A DNA stretch of 18,068 bases from DAOQAU01 sp035354275 (GTDB taxonomy: Bacteria; Cyanobacteriota; Vampirovibrionia; Gastranaerophilales; Gastranaerophilaceae): assembly GCA_035354275.1 (NCBI GenBank), contig DAOQAU010000033.1, positions 1-18,068 of the forward strand, given 5' to 3'. Under the pieces are notes generated by a model. That model made no database searches. It was not told where the DNA came from and saw only the letters and a program-made list of their open reading frames with translations. Position numbers and translations under genes: made by a program. Position 1 is the first letter of the stretch. Each line of letters opens with the position of its first letter. Shown here piece after piece: positions 1 to 7,697 of this stretch.

Positions 1-2
1 TG

Positions 3-995
3 GAGCAGCGCGAAATCGATAACCTGAGCGAATTTGCCACAAAAAGCAGATTTTCTGTCGGCAGAAAAAAACAGGAAGACTCATGTCCTTTAAGGACCGA
101 TTTTCAGCGCGACAGAGACAGAATTGTACATTCCAAAGCTTTTAGACGCCTTAAGCATAAAACACAAGTGTTTTTATCGCCTTTTGACGATCATTTCAGA
201 ACCCGTTTGACACACACTCTTGAAGTTTCTCAAATAGGAAGAACAATCGCACGCGCGCTTAACTTAAATGAAGACTTGGTCGAAGCGATTTCTTTAGGCC
301 ATGATTTGGGGCATACGCCTTTCGGACACTGCGGAGAAGGCGTTTTGGATGAGCTTATGCCGGGTGGCTTTCACCATAATCTGCAAAGCGTTCGTGTGGT
401 TGAAGTTCTGGAAGATTTAAACCTCTGTCAGGAAACCATTGACGGAATTTTAACCCATACATGGGGTTTTCAGCCCAAAACCCCTGAGGCGCAAATCGTA
501 CAGCTTGCAGATAAAATTGCCTACATTAATCACGATATAGAAGACTCAATCCGCGCAGGAATTATCTCAGAAAGCGACCTTCCACAAGATTGCATAAAAT
601 ATTTTTCTTCAATCCAGAAAAAAAGGCTTAACAAAATGATTGAAGAAATTGTCGAAAATTCAATCGGAAAACCTACTGTGACAATGAGCGAAGAAGGCTG
701 GGCTTACACGACAAAACTAAGACAATGGATGTTCGAACACGTTTATATTGATTCTCCCGCTAAACTTGAAGAGGGCAAAGCCAAAAAAATAATCAAAGAA
801 TTGTTCAATTACTACGTGGAGCTTTTAACTCCCATGTGCAACGAAGAAAAAACCCAAAGAATAGTCTGTGACTACATTTCGGGCATGACAGACCGCTATG
901 CGATTGAAAAATTTAAAGAACTATTTATCCCTGAACCGATGATTCATAAAACAAACGACGATTATCTTTTCAGGCTGGCAAAATTGATTAATTAA
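3..995 (+). CDS. dgt: dNTP triphosphohydrolase, HD superfamily (5' end cut by window)
   Basis: Predicted deoxynucleotide triphosphohydrolase, which would split dNTPs (classically dGTP) into deoxynucleoside and triphosphate in the cytoplasm. The reading frame is open from base 3, giving 330 visible residues. The conserved family opening FQRDRDRIVHSKAFRRLKHK lies at visible residues 34-53, upstream of the GTG at 168, so that GTG is internal (Val56). Metal-binding HD residues are visible: H71 (TRLTHTLEV), H100-D101 (GHDLGHTPFGH) and D170 (QLADKIAYINHD). By comparison with the short clostridial/cyanobacterial type, only a handful of N-terminal residues should be missing. It converges with the acyl-CoA ligase gene. 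Substrate preference cannot be read from the sequence; 'dGTPase-like' is the safest name. Confidence 0.93.
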   Translation, partial: EQREIDNLSEFATKSRFSVGRKKQEDSCPLRTDFQRDRDRIVHSKAFRRLKHKTQVFLSPFDDHFRTRLTHTLEVSQIGRTIARALNLNEDLVEAISLGHDLGHTPFGHCGEGVLDELMPGGFHHNLQSVRVVEVLEDLNLCQETIDGILTHTWGFQPKTPEAQIVQLADKIAYINHDIEDSIRAGIISESDLPQDCIKYFSSIQKKRLNKMIEEIVENSIGKPTVTMSEEGWAYTTKLRQWMFEHVYIDSPAKLEEGKAKKIIKELFNYYVELLTPMCNEEKTQRIVCDYISGMTDRYAIEKFKELFIPEPMIHKTNDDYLFRLAKLIN

Positions 996-1006
996 AATAA
1001 AAAATT

Positions 1007-1037
1007 GGGGCGGATTTTTCAAAGAAAAATCCGCCCC
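1007..1037 (-). terminator. Intrinsic terminator, minus strand (possibly bidirectional)
   Basis: A perfect 13-bp stem (GGGGCGGATTTTT with its complement) has a 5-nt loop CAAAG. Read on the minus strand it is followed by an AATTTTTTATTTT tract, so it fits termination of the acyl-CoA ligase transcript. On the plus strand the following bases are only CTCTTAACTC, so it would be a weaker stop for the dNTPase gene. Confidence 0.8.
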
Positions 1038-1066
1038 TCTTAACTCTCATTTCTTCTCTATTATCC

Positions 1067-2728
1067 TCAGACTCCCAAGAGTTCTTTTTTAACTTCATTT
1101 CTTTTAACTTTTTTTGTTGCGGTCCTTGGAAACGGATCTTTAACCACAATAACATTTGTAGGCCGCTTATAAGAAGAAAGTTTTTCCGACAGTTTTTTAA
1201 CTTCCGCTCTTATTTCGTTGTTAATATCTTCATCGCTTAAGCCACTACTAAGAATTTTTTCAGAAGGCATAACAGCAACAAAAACATCTTCTGTACCGTC
1301 TTTTTGCCCGCCGAAACGTTTTGCGCCAAAGACACAAATTTCTGCAAATTTCGGGCTTTTTTCCAAAACAGCTTCCACTTCCTCGGGGAATACTTTTTTA
1401 CCGCCTGATAGAACAATCATGCTCTTAATTCTGCCGGTAATAAAGATATAGCCATCCTTATCAATTCTTGCGATATCGCCTGTGTGAAGCCAACCGTCTT
1501 GGTCGATAACTTGAGCGGTAAGTTCAGGTAAATTATAATAACCTTTCATTACATTATCGCCTTTTACCAAAAGTTCTCCGGTCTGAGGGTCAATCCTGAC
1601 TTGAACATTAGGAATAGCAGGTCCGATGGAACCAAGTTTATTTTTTCCATGCCGATTTGTCGCTACAACAGGGCTTGCCTCTGAAAGTCCGTAACCTTCA
1701 AAAACAGGTATTCCTAAAATATTAAAGAATTTTCCGACTTCAACATCTAAAGGCGCACCGCCTGAAATACAACCCTTGAATTTGCCGCCAAATTTTTTGT
1801 GAATACCCGAAAACAAAAACTTTCTAAATCCTGTCAGCGGCACGATGCTTGCTAAATTGTACATTCCTTTAAATATAAGCTTTTTAAGCTTCGGTGCCTG
1901 ATTTATTTCGTTTTCAATGCTTGATTTTAAAAGTTTTAAGAAAGCCGGAACAACAATCATGAAAGTAATTTGTTTTTCTTGGATTATGTTAAACAAATCC
2001 TTCGGCTTTAAGCTTTGAGAGTAGTATATAGAAGTTCCTTTGCTCAAAAACGACAAGAAACCTACAGTTAATTCAAACAAATGGTTCATTGGCAAAATTG
2101 ACAAAAATTTGTCGTTAATTCCCAAATCAAAGCATTGTGTAACCGAATCCATTTGCGCCATAACATTTTTAAAAGATATTTCAACCCCTTTTGGAGTTCC
2201 GGTTGTTCCTGAAGTATAAATTACAAAAGCCGTTTTGCTTACTGCTCTGTGTCGCCATTTTCTGTCAGGTACATCTTCAATATTATGCAAACTCAAATGA
2301 CCTGAACTTGCAGGACTTTCGTTAAGAATAACGATTTGTTCTATAGAAGAAATTTCTTCTTTAAGTTTTATTGCCAATTCAAGATACGCATTTGAAACAA
2401 GCAAAACTTTCGGCTTGCAATCATTTAAAATTGAAGTCAACTCATAAATGGTTAATTTTATGTCAAGCGGGATTGTAATCGCACCTGATAAAACCGATGC
2501 GAAAAGTGCTGCACCCCATTCAGGCATGGATTCGGATAAAATCGCAACCCTATCGCCTTTATCAACGCCTATTCTTATAAGGTGATTGGCAAGCCTTCTG
2601 GACAAAAGCCCTAGGCCTTTAAAAGTAAGCTCACTCCAACCGATATTTGATTTCATGCCCAAAGCAATCTTATTATCCAATACTTCGGTTCTGTTTTCCA
2701 AAAACAAAAGAACATTAGTTTGATCCAT
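1067..2728 (-). CDS. AMP-forming long-chain acyl-CoA ligase (FadD-like)
   Basis: A 553-residue member of the ANL (acyl-CoA synthetase/NRPS adenylation/luciferase) superfamily, expected to activate a fatty acid with ATP to acyl-AMP and transfer it to CoA. Visible motifs are the phosphate loop YTSGTTGTPKG (171-181), SGGAPLD (322-328), the adenine-site EGYGLSEASP (344-353), HTGD (415-418), the hinge region around DGYIFITGR (425-433), and the C-terminal catalytic lysine in PRTATKKVKR (534-543, probably K540). No signal or membrane segment is seen. The ATG is preceded by AGGGGGATGT. It lies 83 bp downstream of the CHASE2-GGDEF gene on the same strand and has its own candidate promoter. The specificity (free fatty acid, or acyl transfer to ACP) is not determinable; the family is certain. 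Confidence 0.9.
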   Translation of the reverse strand: MDQTNVLLFLENRTEVLDNKIALGMKSNIGWSELTFKGLGLLSRRLANHLIRIGVDKGDRVAILSESMPEWGAALFASVLSGAITIPLDIKLTIYELTSILNDCKPKVLLVSNAYLELAIKLKEEISSIEQIVILNESPASSGHLSLHNIEDVPDRKWRHRAVSKTAFVIYTSGTTGTPKGVEISFKNVMAQMDSVTQCFDLGINDKFLSILPMNHLFELTVGFLSFLSKGTSIYYSQSLKPKDLFNIIQEKQITFMIVVPAFLKLLKSSIENEINQAPKLKKLIFKGMYNLASIVPLTGFRKFLFSGIHKKFGGKFKGCISGGAPLDVEVGKFFNILGIPVFEGYGLSEASPVVATNRHGKNKLGSIGPAIPNVQVRIDPQTGELLVKGDNVMKGYYNLPELTAQVIDQDGWLHTGDIARIDKDGYIFITGRIKSMIVLSGGKKVFPEEVEAVLEKSPKFAEICVFGAKRFGGQKDGTEDVFVAVMPSEKILSSGLSDEDINNEIRAEVKKLSEKLSSYKRPTNVIVVKDPFPRTATKKVKRNEVKKELLGV

Positions 2729-2767
2729 ACATCCCCCTATTTATAACTCCTACACAACATTGAAACA

Positions 2768-2795
2768 ATACTATCACTAAAATGTTTCTTTGCAA
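2768..2795 (-). promoter_or_regulatory. Candidate extended -10 promoter for the acyl-CoA ligase gene
   Basis: On the minus strand, TTGCAA (2795-2790) is followed 16 bp later by TAGTAT (2773-2768). The -10 is preceded by TG-A, giving an extended -10 TGATAGTAT like those upstream of prfA and rbfA. Predicted start is near 2761, about 33 nt before the ATG. The hexamers are imperfect, so this is a moderate call. Confidence 0.45.
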
Positions 2796-2811
2796 ATATT
2801 TGGTCAAGCGT

Positions 2812-4626
2812 TTAAATTCCTACTTGATTTCTTCCGTTTTCTTTGGCGTTATAAAGTCCCTGATCGGCTTTATCTATAAGCTCGCTGGGCTTATTTCCGT
2901 CTTGAGGATAAGTTGAAACTCCAAGGCTTATTGTAACAATACTTTCAATGTCTGAACCCAGTTTAAATGGTTTTGCCGCTACTGCCTGGCAGATTTTTTG
3001 TGCAGTAATTATAACCTCATCTCTATCTGTATTGGGAAGAATAATACTCATTTCCTCGCCACCGTACCTGCAAACAACATCTGTAGAACGGACATTTTTT
3101 TTAAGCACTTGCGCAACTTGCCTTAAAACAGCGTCTCCTGATTGGTGACCGAATTTATCATTAAACTTTTTAAAATAATCAATATCTATTAAAATAAGCG
3201 AAAAATGTGAATTATAACGCCTGCAATTTTCTACTTGCATAATCATTTGCTCTTGAAAGAATCTGTGATTATACAAATCAGTTAACCCATCTGTGGTTGC
3301 AAGTCTGTACTGATGTTCAAAATCTCTTGATTTAAGCAAATATTTTACTATATAAGCAAAAGCGAACATAAGAACTATAGCTGTTATGGGCATAACAATC
3401 CCAACCCAGATATTTGCAAATTTCATAATGTAATAAGAAAAAATTAAGTACAAAGCCGTTATCAAAATAGCCGAACTTAGAGAAATAAACGTGGATGCCG
3501 TGCTTATAACAATTATGCTGACAATTAATGCCAAGACCAAACTTATTGCTATATTTACAAATTCATCCGCTTTTTTAATGAAATTATTATCAAGTAAATT
3601 GTTTATAAACGTTGTATGTACTTCCACCCCCGGATATAATTTATCAACGGGAACACTTTTTGTATCGTACAAACTTACTGCGGTAGTACCTAAATAAATA
3701 AGCTTATCTTTAAAATCTATATCGGTCATTTTTTGATTTTTTTCCATAGCTTTAATTACTTTGTAAAGCGGAACATATTTGAAAGCCTTTCCTGCAGGGG
3801 CATACCAGTTAAGGATTACTCCGCCGTCAGAATCAAACGGAATTGTTCTTTTACCTATTTGCATATTTTTGTGTTTATCAATGTGAAAATCTTTTAAATC
3901 AAGGTTTTCTGTTTTTTTAAGGTAATCAAGTGCGACCAAAAGAGAAAGATGAGGATAAAACTCCCTTTGATAAATCAAAAACGGCGGCATTTTTCTCAAA
4001 ATTCCATCATCGGCTCTTGATGCATTTATTATCCCTATATTTGCCTTTCCATTTAAAAGTTGAGATAAAATTGACCTGCAATTACTGAACTCCAATTCTT
4101 TATAAAAATCTATTGAGGCGTCATTTTTTAATTTTATTGAAAATCTTGAGGGTAAATTGGTCGGCTTTCTTATATCGTAAGACTGATTATCAAAATTCAT
4201 TCCTACGAAAACGTTGGGATTATCATTTATCGCTTTAGAGACCGCCAAATCAGCAGCGGGTCTGCTTTTCATTGATTTTACAAACATAAAATCAAAAGCG
4301 ATTGTTTTAGGTTTTTGTTTTTCAAGATAATATATTACATTGGCATAAACATCTCTTGGAATAGGCCACTCGCCGTACTTTTCGAGAAGATATTCAAAAC
4401 TGGCATCATCTACCGTTATTATGACAATATTATCATTAACTTTTTTGTGTCCTGAATTTGAAAGCAAAGTTTGACGCCAGTCAAAGGTTCTGTTTTCTAT
4501 AAGCGTGAAAAAATCGTTTATTTTTGCGATTTTAAAGAAAAGAAAAATCATTAATATTATCGCCATAAAAGAAAAAAAGTAAACTAAATTGTTAACTACT
4601 TTTTTACTTACAGAAATCTTTTTCAA
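2812..4626 (-). CDS. CHASE2-domain transmembrane diguanylate cyclase
   Basis: A 604-residue membrane sensor likely to make the second messenger cyclic di-GMP from GTP. Order: transmembrane helix about 12-34; extracytoplasmic CHASE2 sensor about 37-345 (signatures FDWRQ, VIITVDDASFEYL, WPIPRDVYANVI, IAFDFMF, YLGTTAVSLYDTKSVPVDKLYPGVEVH read in pieces); three more helices about 356-378, 380-401 and 404-428; a GGDEF domain about 440-604. The active-site motif is RYGGEEM (520-526), a GGEEF variant that keeps the catalytic acidic residues. An RxxD inhibitory site is present at 513-516, so product feedback is plausible. The start is TTG, chosen because GAGGTG lies 6 nt upstream and the hydrophobic helix follows directly. 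A 55-residue gene lies 24 bp upstream. The CHASE2 ligand is unknown. Confidence 0.92.
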   Translation of the reverse strand: MKKISVSKKVVNNLVYFFSFMAIILMIFLFFKIAKINDFFTLIENRTFDWRQTLLSNSGHKKVNDNIVIITVDDASFEYLLEKYGEWPIPRDVYANVIYYLEKQKPKTIAFDFMFVKSMKSRPAADLAVSKAINDNPNVFVGMNFDNQSYDIRKPTNLPSRFSIKLKNDASIDFYKELEFSNCRSILSQLLNGKANIGIINASRADDGILRKMPPFLIYQREFYPHLSLLVALDYLKKTENLDLKDFHIDKHKNMQIGKRTIPFDSDGGVILNWYAPAGKAFKYVPLYKVIKAMEKNQKMTDIDFKDKLIYLGTTAVSLYDTKSVPVDKLYPGVEVHTTFINNLLDNNFIKKADEFVNIAISLVLALIVSIIVISTASTFISLSSAILITALYLIFSYYIMKFANIWVGIVMPITAIVLMFAFAYIVKYLLKSRDFEHQYRLATTDGLTDLYNHRFFQEQMIMQVENCRRYNSHFSLILIDIDYFKKFNDKFGHQSGDAVLRQVAQVLKKNVRSTDVVCRYGGEEMSIILPNTDRDEVIITAQKICQAVAAKPFKLGSDIESIVTISLGVSTYPQDGNKPSELIDKADQGLYNAKENGRNQVGI

Positions 4627-4650
4627 AACAACACCTCAACGCTAAAACTT

Positions 4651-4818
4651 TTATTTAACATGGTTATTATAATTCAATTTAATATTTTTTGTAAGAAAAT
4701 TTTCCAACAAAAAATGCTGTTCTAAAATTTGGTTGTTAATTTTCAGAACATCCGTCGAAAACGAAAGTTCATCAGGGGCTTTGAGATATCTCAGAAGACA
4801 TTCCTCGTGCAGATTCAT
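4651..4818 (-). CDS. Small unknown protein, 55 aa
   Basis: Not recognised. I start it at the ATG at 4818 (MNLHEECLLRYLKAPDEL...), because AAAAAGGAAT lies 4-5 nt upstream. A frame extending to 4863 has no such site. The product is a leucine-rich acidic/basic mix with no signal peptide, membrane helix or metal motif; the C-terminus (LLENFLTKNIKL) could be helical. It ends 24 bp before the CHASE2-GGDEF start, so the two are probably co-transcribed from a TATAAT at 4892-4897. It could be a small partner of the cyclase or simply a leader ORF. Coding is supported by the ribosome binding site and the promoter, not by homology. Confidence 0.5.
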   Translation of the reverse strand: MNLHEECLLRYLKAPDELSFSTDVLKINNQILEQHFLLENFLTKNIKLNYNNHVK

Positions 4819-4891
4819 ATAATTCCTTTTTAAAATGACTTCAAATATTGTTTCAAATTTCAACGATTAAAACATCAACCCAATGATGAAT

Positions 4892-4907
4892 ATTATAGGT
4901 CTAGACC
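4892..4907 (-). promoter_or_regulatory. Candidate -10 with adjoining 10-bp palindrome
   Basis: Minus-strand TATAAT (4897-4892) is directly abutted upstream by the perfect palindrome GGTCTAGACC (4898-4907). The palindrome occupies the -10/-35 spacer, where a repressor or an activator could bind. No good -35 is seen at 17-18 bp. It is well placed for the 55-residue gene and the CHASE2-GGDEF gene. Confidence 0.45.
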
Positions 4908-4952
4908 ATCGACTGTTTGGTGGAAAAACACCGATTAACTACACTATGCGGA

Positions 4953-5000
4953 GGGTAATGGGCGAAGTGTTAACGAAGTTAAACACTTCGCCCATTACCC
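4953..5000. repeat. 19-bp perfect inverted repeat (long hairpin) upstream of rpmE
   Basis: Arms GGGTAATGGGCGAAGTGTT (4953-4971) and its exact complement (4982-5000) enclose a 10-nt loop AACGAAGTTA. There is no T-tract on either strand, so it does not look like an ordinary terminator. It lies between the divergent minus-strand operon and the rpmE promoter. It may be a relic of a palindromic element or a transcription barrier. Confidence 0.8.
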
Positions 5001-5001
5001 C

Positions 5002-5030
5002 TTGCGCAAAAATTTTCAGGAAAGTATAAT
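5002..5030 (+). promoter_or_regulatory. Candidate rpmE promoter
   Basis: TTGCGC (5002-5007), a 17-bp spacer and a perfect TATAAT (5025-5030). The predicted start near 5037 gives a leader of about 29 nt containing GGAAAGGA. The -35 is weak (TTG only), so the call rests mainly on the -10 and the spacing. Confidence 0.55.
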
Positions 5031-5065
5031 GTTATCAGCCGATAATAGTGGAAAGGACAACAAAA

Positions 5066-5266
5066 ATGAAAAAAGGAATTCATCCTGATTATAAAAAAAC
5101 CACAGTCAAATGCGTTTGCGGTAATGAAATAGAAACAGGCTCTATTGAAGAAGGTATCACGGTTGAAATTTGCAACAACTGCCACCCGCTTTACACAGGA
5201 CAACAAAAAATTCTTGACTCTGAAGGAAGAGTTGAAAGATTCAACAAACGCTACGGCAAAAAGTAG
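5066..5266 (+). CDS. rpmE: 50S ribosomal protein bL31, zinc-binding form
   Basis: A 66-residue ribosomal large-subunit protein. The family opening MKKGIHPDYK, the phrase EICNNCHPLYTGQQ and the ending RVERFNKRYG are all present. Four cysteines at 16, 18, 36 and 39 mark the zinc-containing (C+) type, so no zinc-independent paralogue is implied here. The start is the ATG at 5066, preceded by GGAAAGGAC; an in-frame GTG at 5048 would add six residues not typical of the family. It is followed by a hairpin and then thyX. The rpmE-to-prfA neighbourhood resembles the rpmE-tdk-prmC-prfA cluster known in Firmicutes, with thyX in the nucleotide-gene slot. Confidence 0.97.
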   Translation: MKKGIHPDYKKTTVKCVCGNEIETGSIEEGITVEICNNCHPLYTGQQKILDSEGRVERFNKRYGKK

Positions 5267-5289
5267 TTTTTTTATTAAATTAATTGAAG

Positions 5290-5320
5290 ATATAGCCCAT
5301 TTACCAAAAATGGGCTATAT
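5290..5320 (+). terminator. Hairpin between rpmE and thyX (terminator or attenuator)
   Basis: A perfect 13-bp stem ATATAGCCCATTT with its complement and loop ACCAA. The downstream bases are TTGTAAAAAAA, so the U-tract is poor. It could terminate weakly, stabilise the rpmE message, or let some transcription read through into thyX, which has no obvious promoter of its own in the 34 bp that follow. Confidence 0.55.
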
Positions 5321-5354
5321 TTGTAAAAAAACGGATTAAGAAACGGAGAGGAAA

Positions 5355-6053
5355 ATGTCAAAAAATAAACCTGTAGTCAATTTAATATCAAAACCCGAGA
5401 ACATGCTTAAGACCGTTTATACGGCATGCAGAACATGTTACAGTGCGGATTATCCGATTAATATTTATAACAGCACAGATGACGAAGAAAAAATGTTAAA
5501 ACTGATAGAACGGGTAATTTCTTCGGGACATTATTCAACGATTGAACACATTCAGATAAGTTTTGCCATTGCAAATGTTTCAAGGGCATGCACTCACCAG
5601 CTTGTAAGACATCGCCACATGTCTTTTTCTCAAAAATCTCAAAGGTATGTGAAAGAAAAAGGGCAATTTGATTATATAATTCCGCCCACAATAGAAAAAA
5701 ATCCCGAATTAAAAGAAAAGTTCGAAAACTTTATGGGCGAGATTTCAGGTCTTTACAATGAGTTTACCGAAGCGGGGATTCCCGCAGAAGACGCCCGATT
5801 TGTGCTTCCAAATGCGGCAGCTTCTTCTATGGTGGCAAGCTTAAACTTAAGGGAAATGATTCACCTTGCAAATTTAAGGCTTTGCACAAGAGCGCAATAT
5901 GAAATAAGAATTCTGGTAAAAATGATGTGTGAAGAACTTATAAAACAAGAGCCTTGGCTTAAACCGTATCTTGTTCCCAAATGCGAAAGACTTGGTTTTT
6001 GCGATGAGGATAAGTCCTGCGGCAGAGTGCAAATTAAAAAACAACTAATTTAA
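5355..6053 (+). CDS. thyX: Flavin-dependent thymidylate synthase ThyX
   Basis: A 232-residue enzyme making dTMP from dUMP using methylene-tetrahydrofolate, FAD and NADPH. The signature RHRX7S is present as RHRHMSFSQKS (85-95), preceded by the substrate-loop motif SGHYSTIEH (57-65). ARFVLPNAA (147-155) and NLRLCTRAQYEIR (173-185) carry further conserved residues. A C-terminal cysteine group (KCERLGFCDEDKSCG, C210, C216, C222) is seen in some anaerobe ThyX proteins; its role is unknown to me. The ATG is preceded by GGAGAGG. The stop codon lies 2 bp from the stop of the convergent kinase-like gene, with no terminator between. Confidence 0.97.
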   Translation: MSKNKPVVNLISKPENMLKTVYTACRTCYSADYPINIYNSTDDEEKMLKLIERVISSGHYSTIEHIQISFAIANVSRACTHQLVRHRHMSFSQKSQRYVKEKGQFDYIIPPTIEKNPELKEKFENFMGEISGLYNEFTEAGIPAEDARFVLPNAAASSMVASLNLREMIHLANLRLCTRAQYEIRILVKMMCEELIKQEPWLKPYLVPKCERLGFCDEDKSCGRVQIKKQLI

Positions 6054-6055
6054 TA

Positions 6056-7627
6056 CTAAGAAACTAAGTTTTGGACCTCTTGTCTGTCTTCCTTTGGCAA
6101 ATAACAAATTCTATCGGCCAAAATCTGTTTAATTTCACTATTTGCATTTTTTGCAAGTTTTCTAAAACAAGCCGTCCTTTCTTCATCCTGCAAGCAATCA
6201 ATATTAAAGGCAAGAACTTTTTTAAGATTAGCATCTGCATTTTTAAGAAGTTGATAAAAATAAAATAACCTTTCTTTTTGAGGCAAACACGTTATATTTT
6301 CAACAATGGTCTTCTTAACTTTAATATCGGACTCTTTTAGAAATTGATCAAAATAAAAGCCCCTTTCTTCTTCAGGCAAGCAATATATTCTGTTAATAAG
6401 AGCTGCTTTAGCTCTATTGCTTGGATTTTTTGCTAATAGCTTAAAACAAGCTGCTGTTTCTTTTAACGGCAAACAATATATCCCGTAAGCAAGATTTTCC
6501 ACGCTGCCATTACTAGGATTTTCTAATAATTCCCTAAAGCAGGATGTCCTTTCTTCTTCAGGAAGATTATATATTCTAGCAGCAAGAGCGTTTTTAACTT
6601 CACTATCCGCATTTTCTAAAAGATTATGAAAATAACGTGCCCTTTGATGCTCAGGTAAATATTCTATCATAGAAGAAAGTACTAATTTAATTCCTTTATC
6701 AGTGCTTGTAAAGTATTGCTCAAATATTTCTTTCCTTTGATTTACCGGCTTTTCTAAAATATCTTTTATCAACTTCTTAATCTTTTTATCTTTAATCCTT
6801 TGACTTGAAATAATTATTCTAAATCCACCCCAATCATACTGTGTGCCGTTTATTTCATTATATTCTTTGCCAATATCACTAGAATGCAACCCAACAATTT
6901 CAGGATAAACGAATTTATCACTTTTTGGAGTATCTTCATCAATAAATTTATTCACCATATATCCTGCATCTATATCTCCAAAATAAAATCTTATCATCTG
7001 CGTGTTAAAACCTGCTTGCTTTTGCCAATATAATGCGCGGCTTTGTTCAATATAATTCCCGTGCATATCATCTAAACCCTTGTCAAGATTTTTATTCAAT
7101 TTTTTAAATATTTTTATTATATAATCTGCCCCTAAAATATTATTCAATTTGTATGCCTTACCATAAGTACCTTCTCCAAGAAATTCCATTTTGAAGTTTT
7201 CCTGATTTTTAACAATCCCCGCTTGAATTAAAGCTGTTTTAATTCGCTCTTGCATAAATTGTTCATTTTCACTTTCTCTAAACTCATTGATGATTGGTTT
7301 TAAGTCATTAAACAGTTCTTTAATAACTTTTTCTCTGTTTTCTTTTGGTATTTTTGCAATCCACGCCGGCGGAAGATTACCCACAATTCCATTTGATTTA
7401 GGATAAATTTCACTTAATTCTTCAATATTTATTGTATATTCATATGTATTTTTGCTCAAAACTCTATTTAATCCGGTAAAATTAACCAAATCTTTATTAT
7501 TATTTAATTGCATCGCAGAGCAACAAGAATTCGATTTTTGCTCTAAAACAGAAGGCTTAAGACTATCTTGTTTTGGTTTTATATTAATGGATTTGAAGGT
7601 ATTTGCTCTGATCGCAATATTGTTCAT
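6056..7627 (-). CDS. NFTGL-tagged atypical kinase-like protein with 31-residue helical repeats
   Basis: Not assignable to a named family. Residue numbers count from the GTG at 7639. An N-terminal low-complexity stretch carries NFTGL (53-57). A protein-kinase-like region follows: glycine loop GEGTYGKAY (155-163), candidate ATP lysine K176 (YIIKIFKK), candidate helix-C glutamate E198 (YIEQSRALYWQK), hinge-like YMVNKFIDED, then HSSDIGKEYN (252-261) and DWGG (269-272) in place of HRDxxxxN and DFG. The C-lobe is very short. From 328 on, the pattern LPEEERxxxFxxLLxN recurs at 328, 359, 390, 421, 452, 483 and 514, exactly 31 residues apart with no gaps, suggesting an alpha-solenoid. No signal peptide or membrane helix is seen. 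The start is uncertain: an AAGGAG lies 2 nt before GTG 7639, 8 nt before TTG 7633 and 14 nt before ATG 7627. Kinase activity is inference; it may be an effector or a pseudokinase. Confidence 0.75.
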   Translation of the reverse strand: MNNIAIRANTFKSINIKPKQDSLKPSVLEQKSNSCCSAMQLNNNKDLVNFTGLNRVLSKNTYEYTINIEELSEIYPKSNGIVGNLPPAWIAKIPKENREKVIKELFNDLKPIINEFRESENEQFMQERIKTALIQAGIVKNQENFKMEFLGEGTYGKAYKLNNILGADYIIKIFKKLNKNLDKGLDDMHGNYIEQSRALYWQKQAGFNTQMIRFYFGDIDAGYMVNKFIDEDTPKSDKFVYPEIVGLHSSDIGKEYNEINGTQYDWGGFRIIISSQRIKDKKIKKLIKDILEKPVNQRKEIFEQYFTSTDKGIKLVLSSMIEYLPEHQRARYFHNLLENADSEVKNALAARIYNLPEEERTSCFRELLENPSNGSVENLAYGIYCLPLKETAACFKLLAKNPSNRAKAALINRIYCLPEEERGFYFDQFLKESDIKVKKTIVENITCLPQKERLFYFYQLLKNADANLKKVLAFNIDCLQDEERTACFRKLAKNANSEIKQILADRICYLPKEDRQEVQNLVS

Positions 7628-7697
7628 AGACAACGACACTACTCCTTTCTTTTGTAAAGTAAAAACAAATAAAAAAATGTCCTAAATTCTAATGAAA

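Noticed and set aside
168..995. Starting the dNTPase gene at GTG 168
   Set aside because: Conserved family residues (FQRDRDRIVHSKAFRRL) are encoded in frame upstream, so the gene begins before the window.
4979..5206. 75-residue minus-strand frame upstream of and opposite rpmE
   Set aside because: It is mostly antisense to bL31 and includes the rpmE promoter and part of the hairpin arm; there is no ribosome binding site.
5145..5339. 64-residue plus-strand frame overlapping rpmE
   Set aside because: It is out of frame with bL31, which is certain, and passes through the rpmE hairpin.
6056..7627. Assignment of the repeats to a named HEAT, TPR or PPR family
   Set aside because: The 31-residue gap-free period and LPEEER core do not clearly match any of these consensus patterns by eye; a profile search is required.
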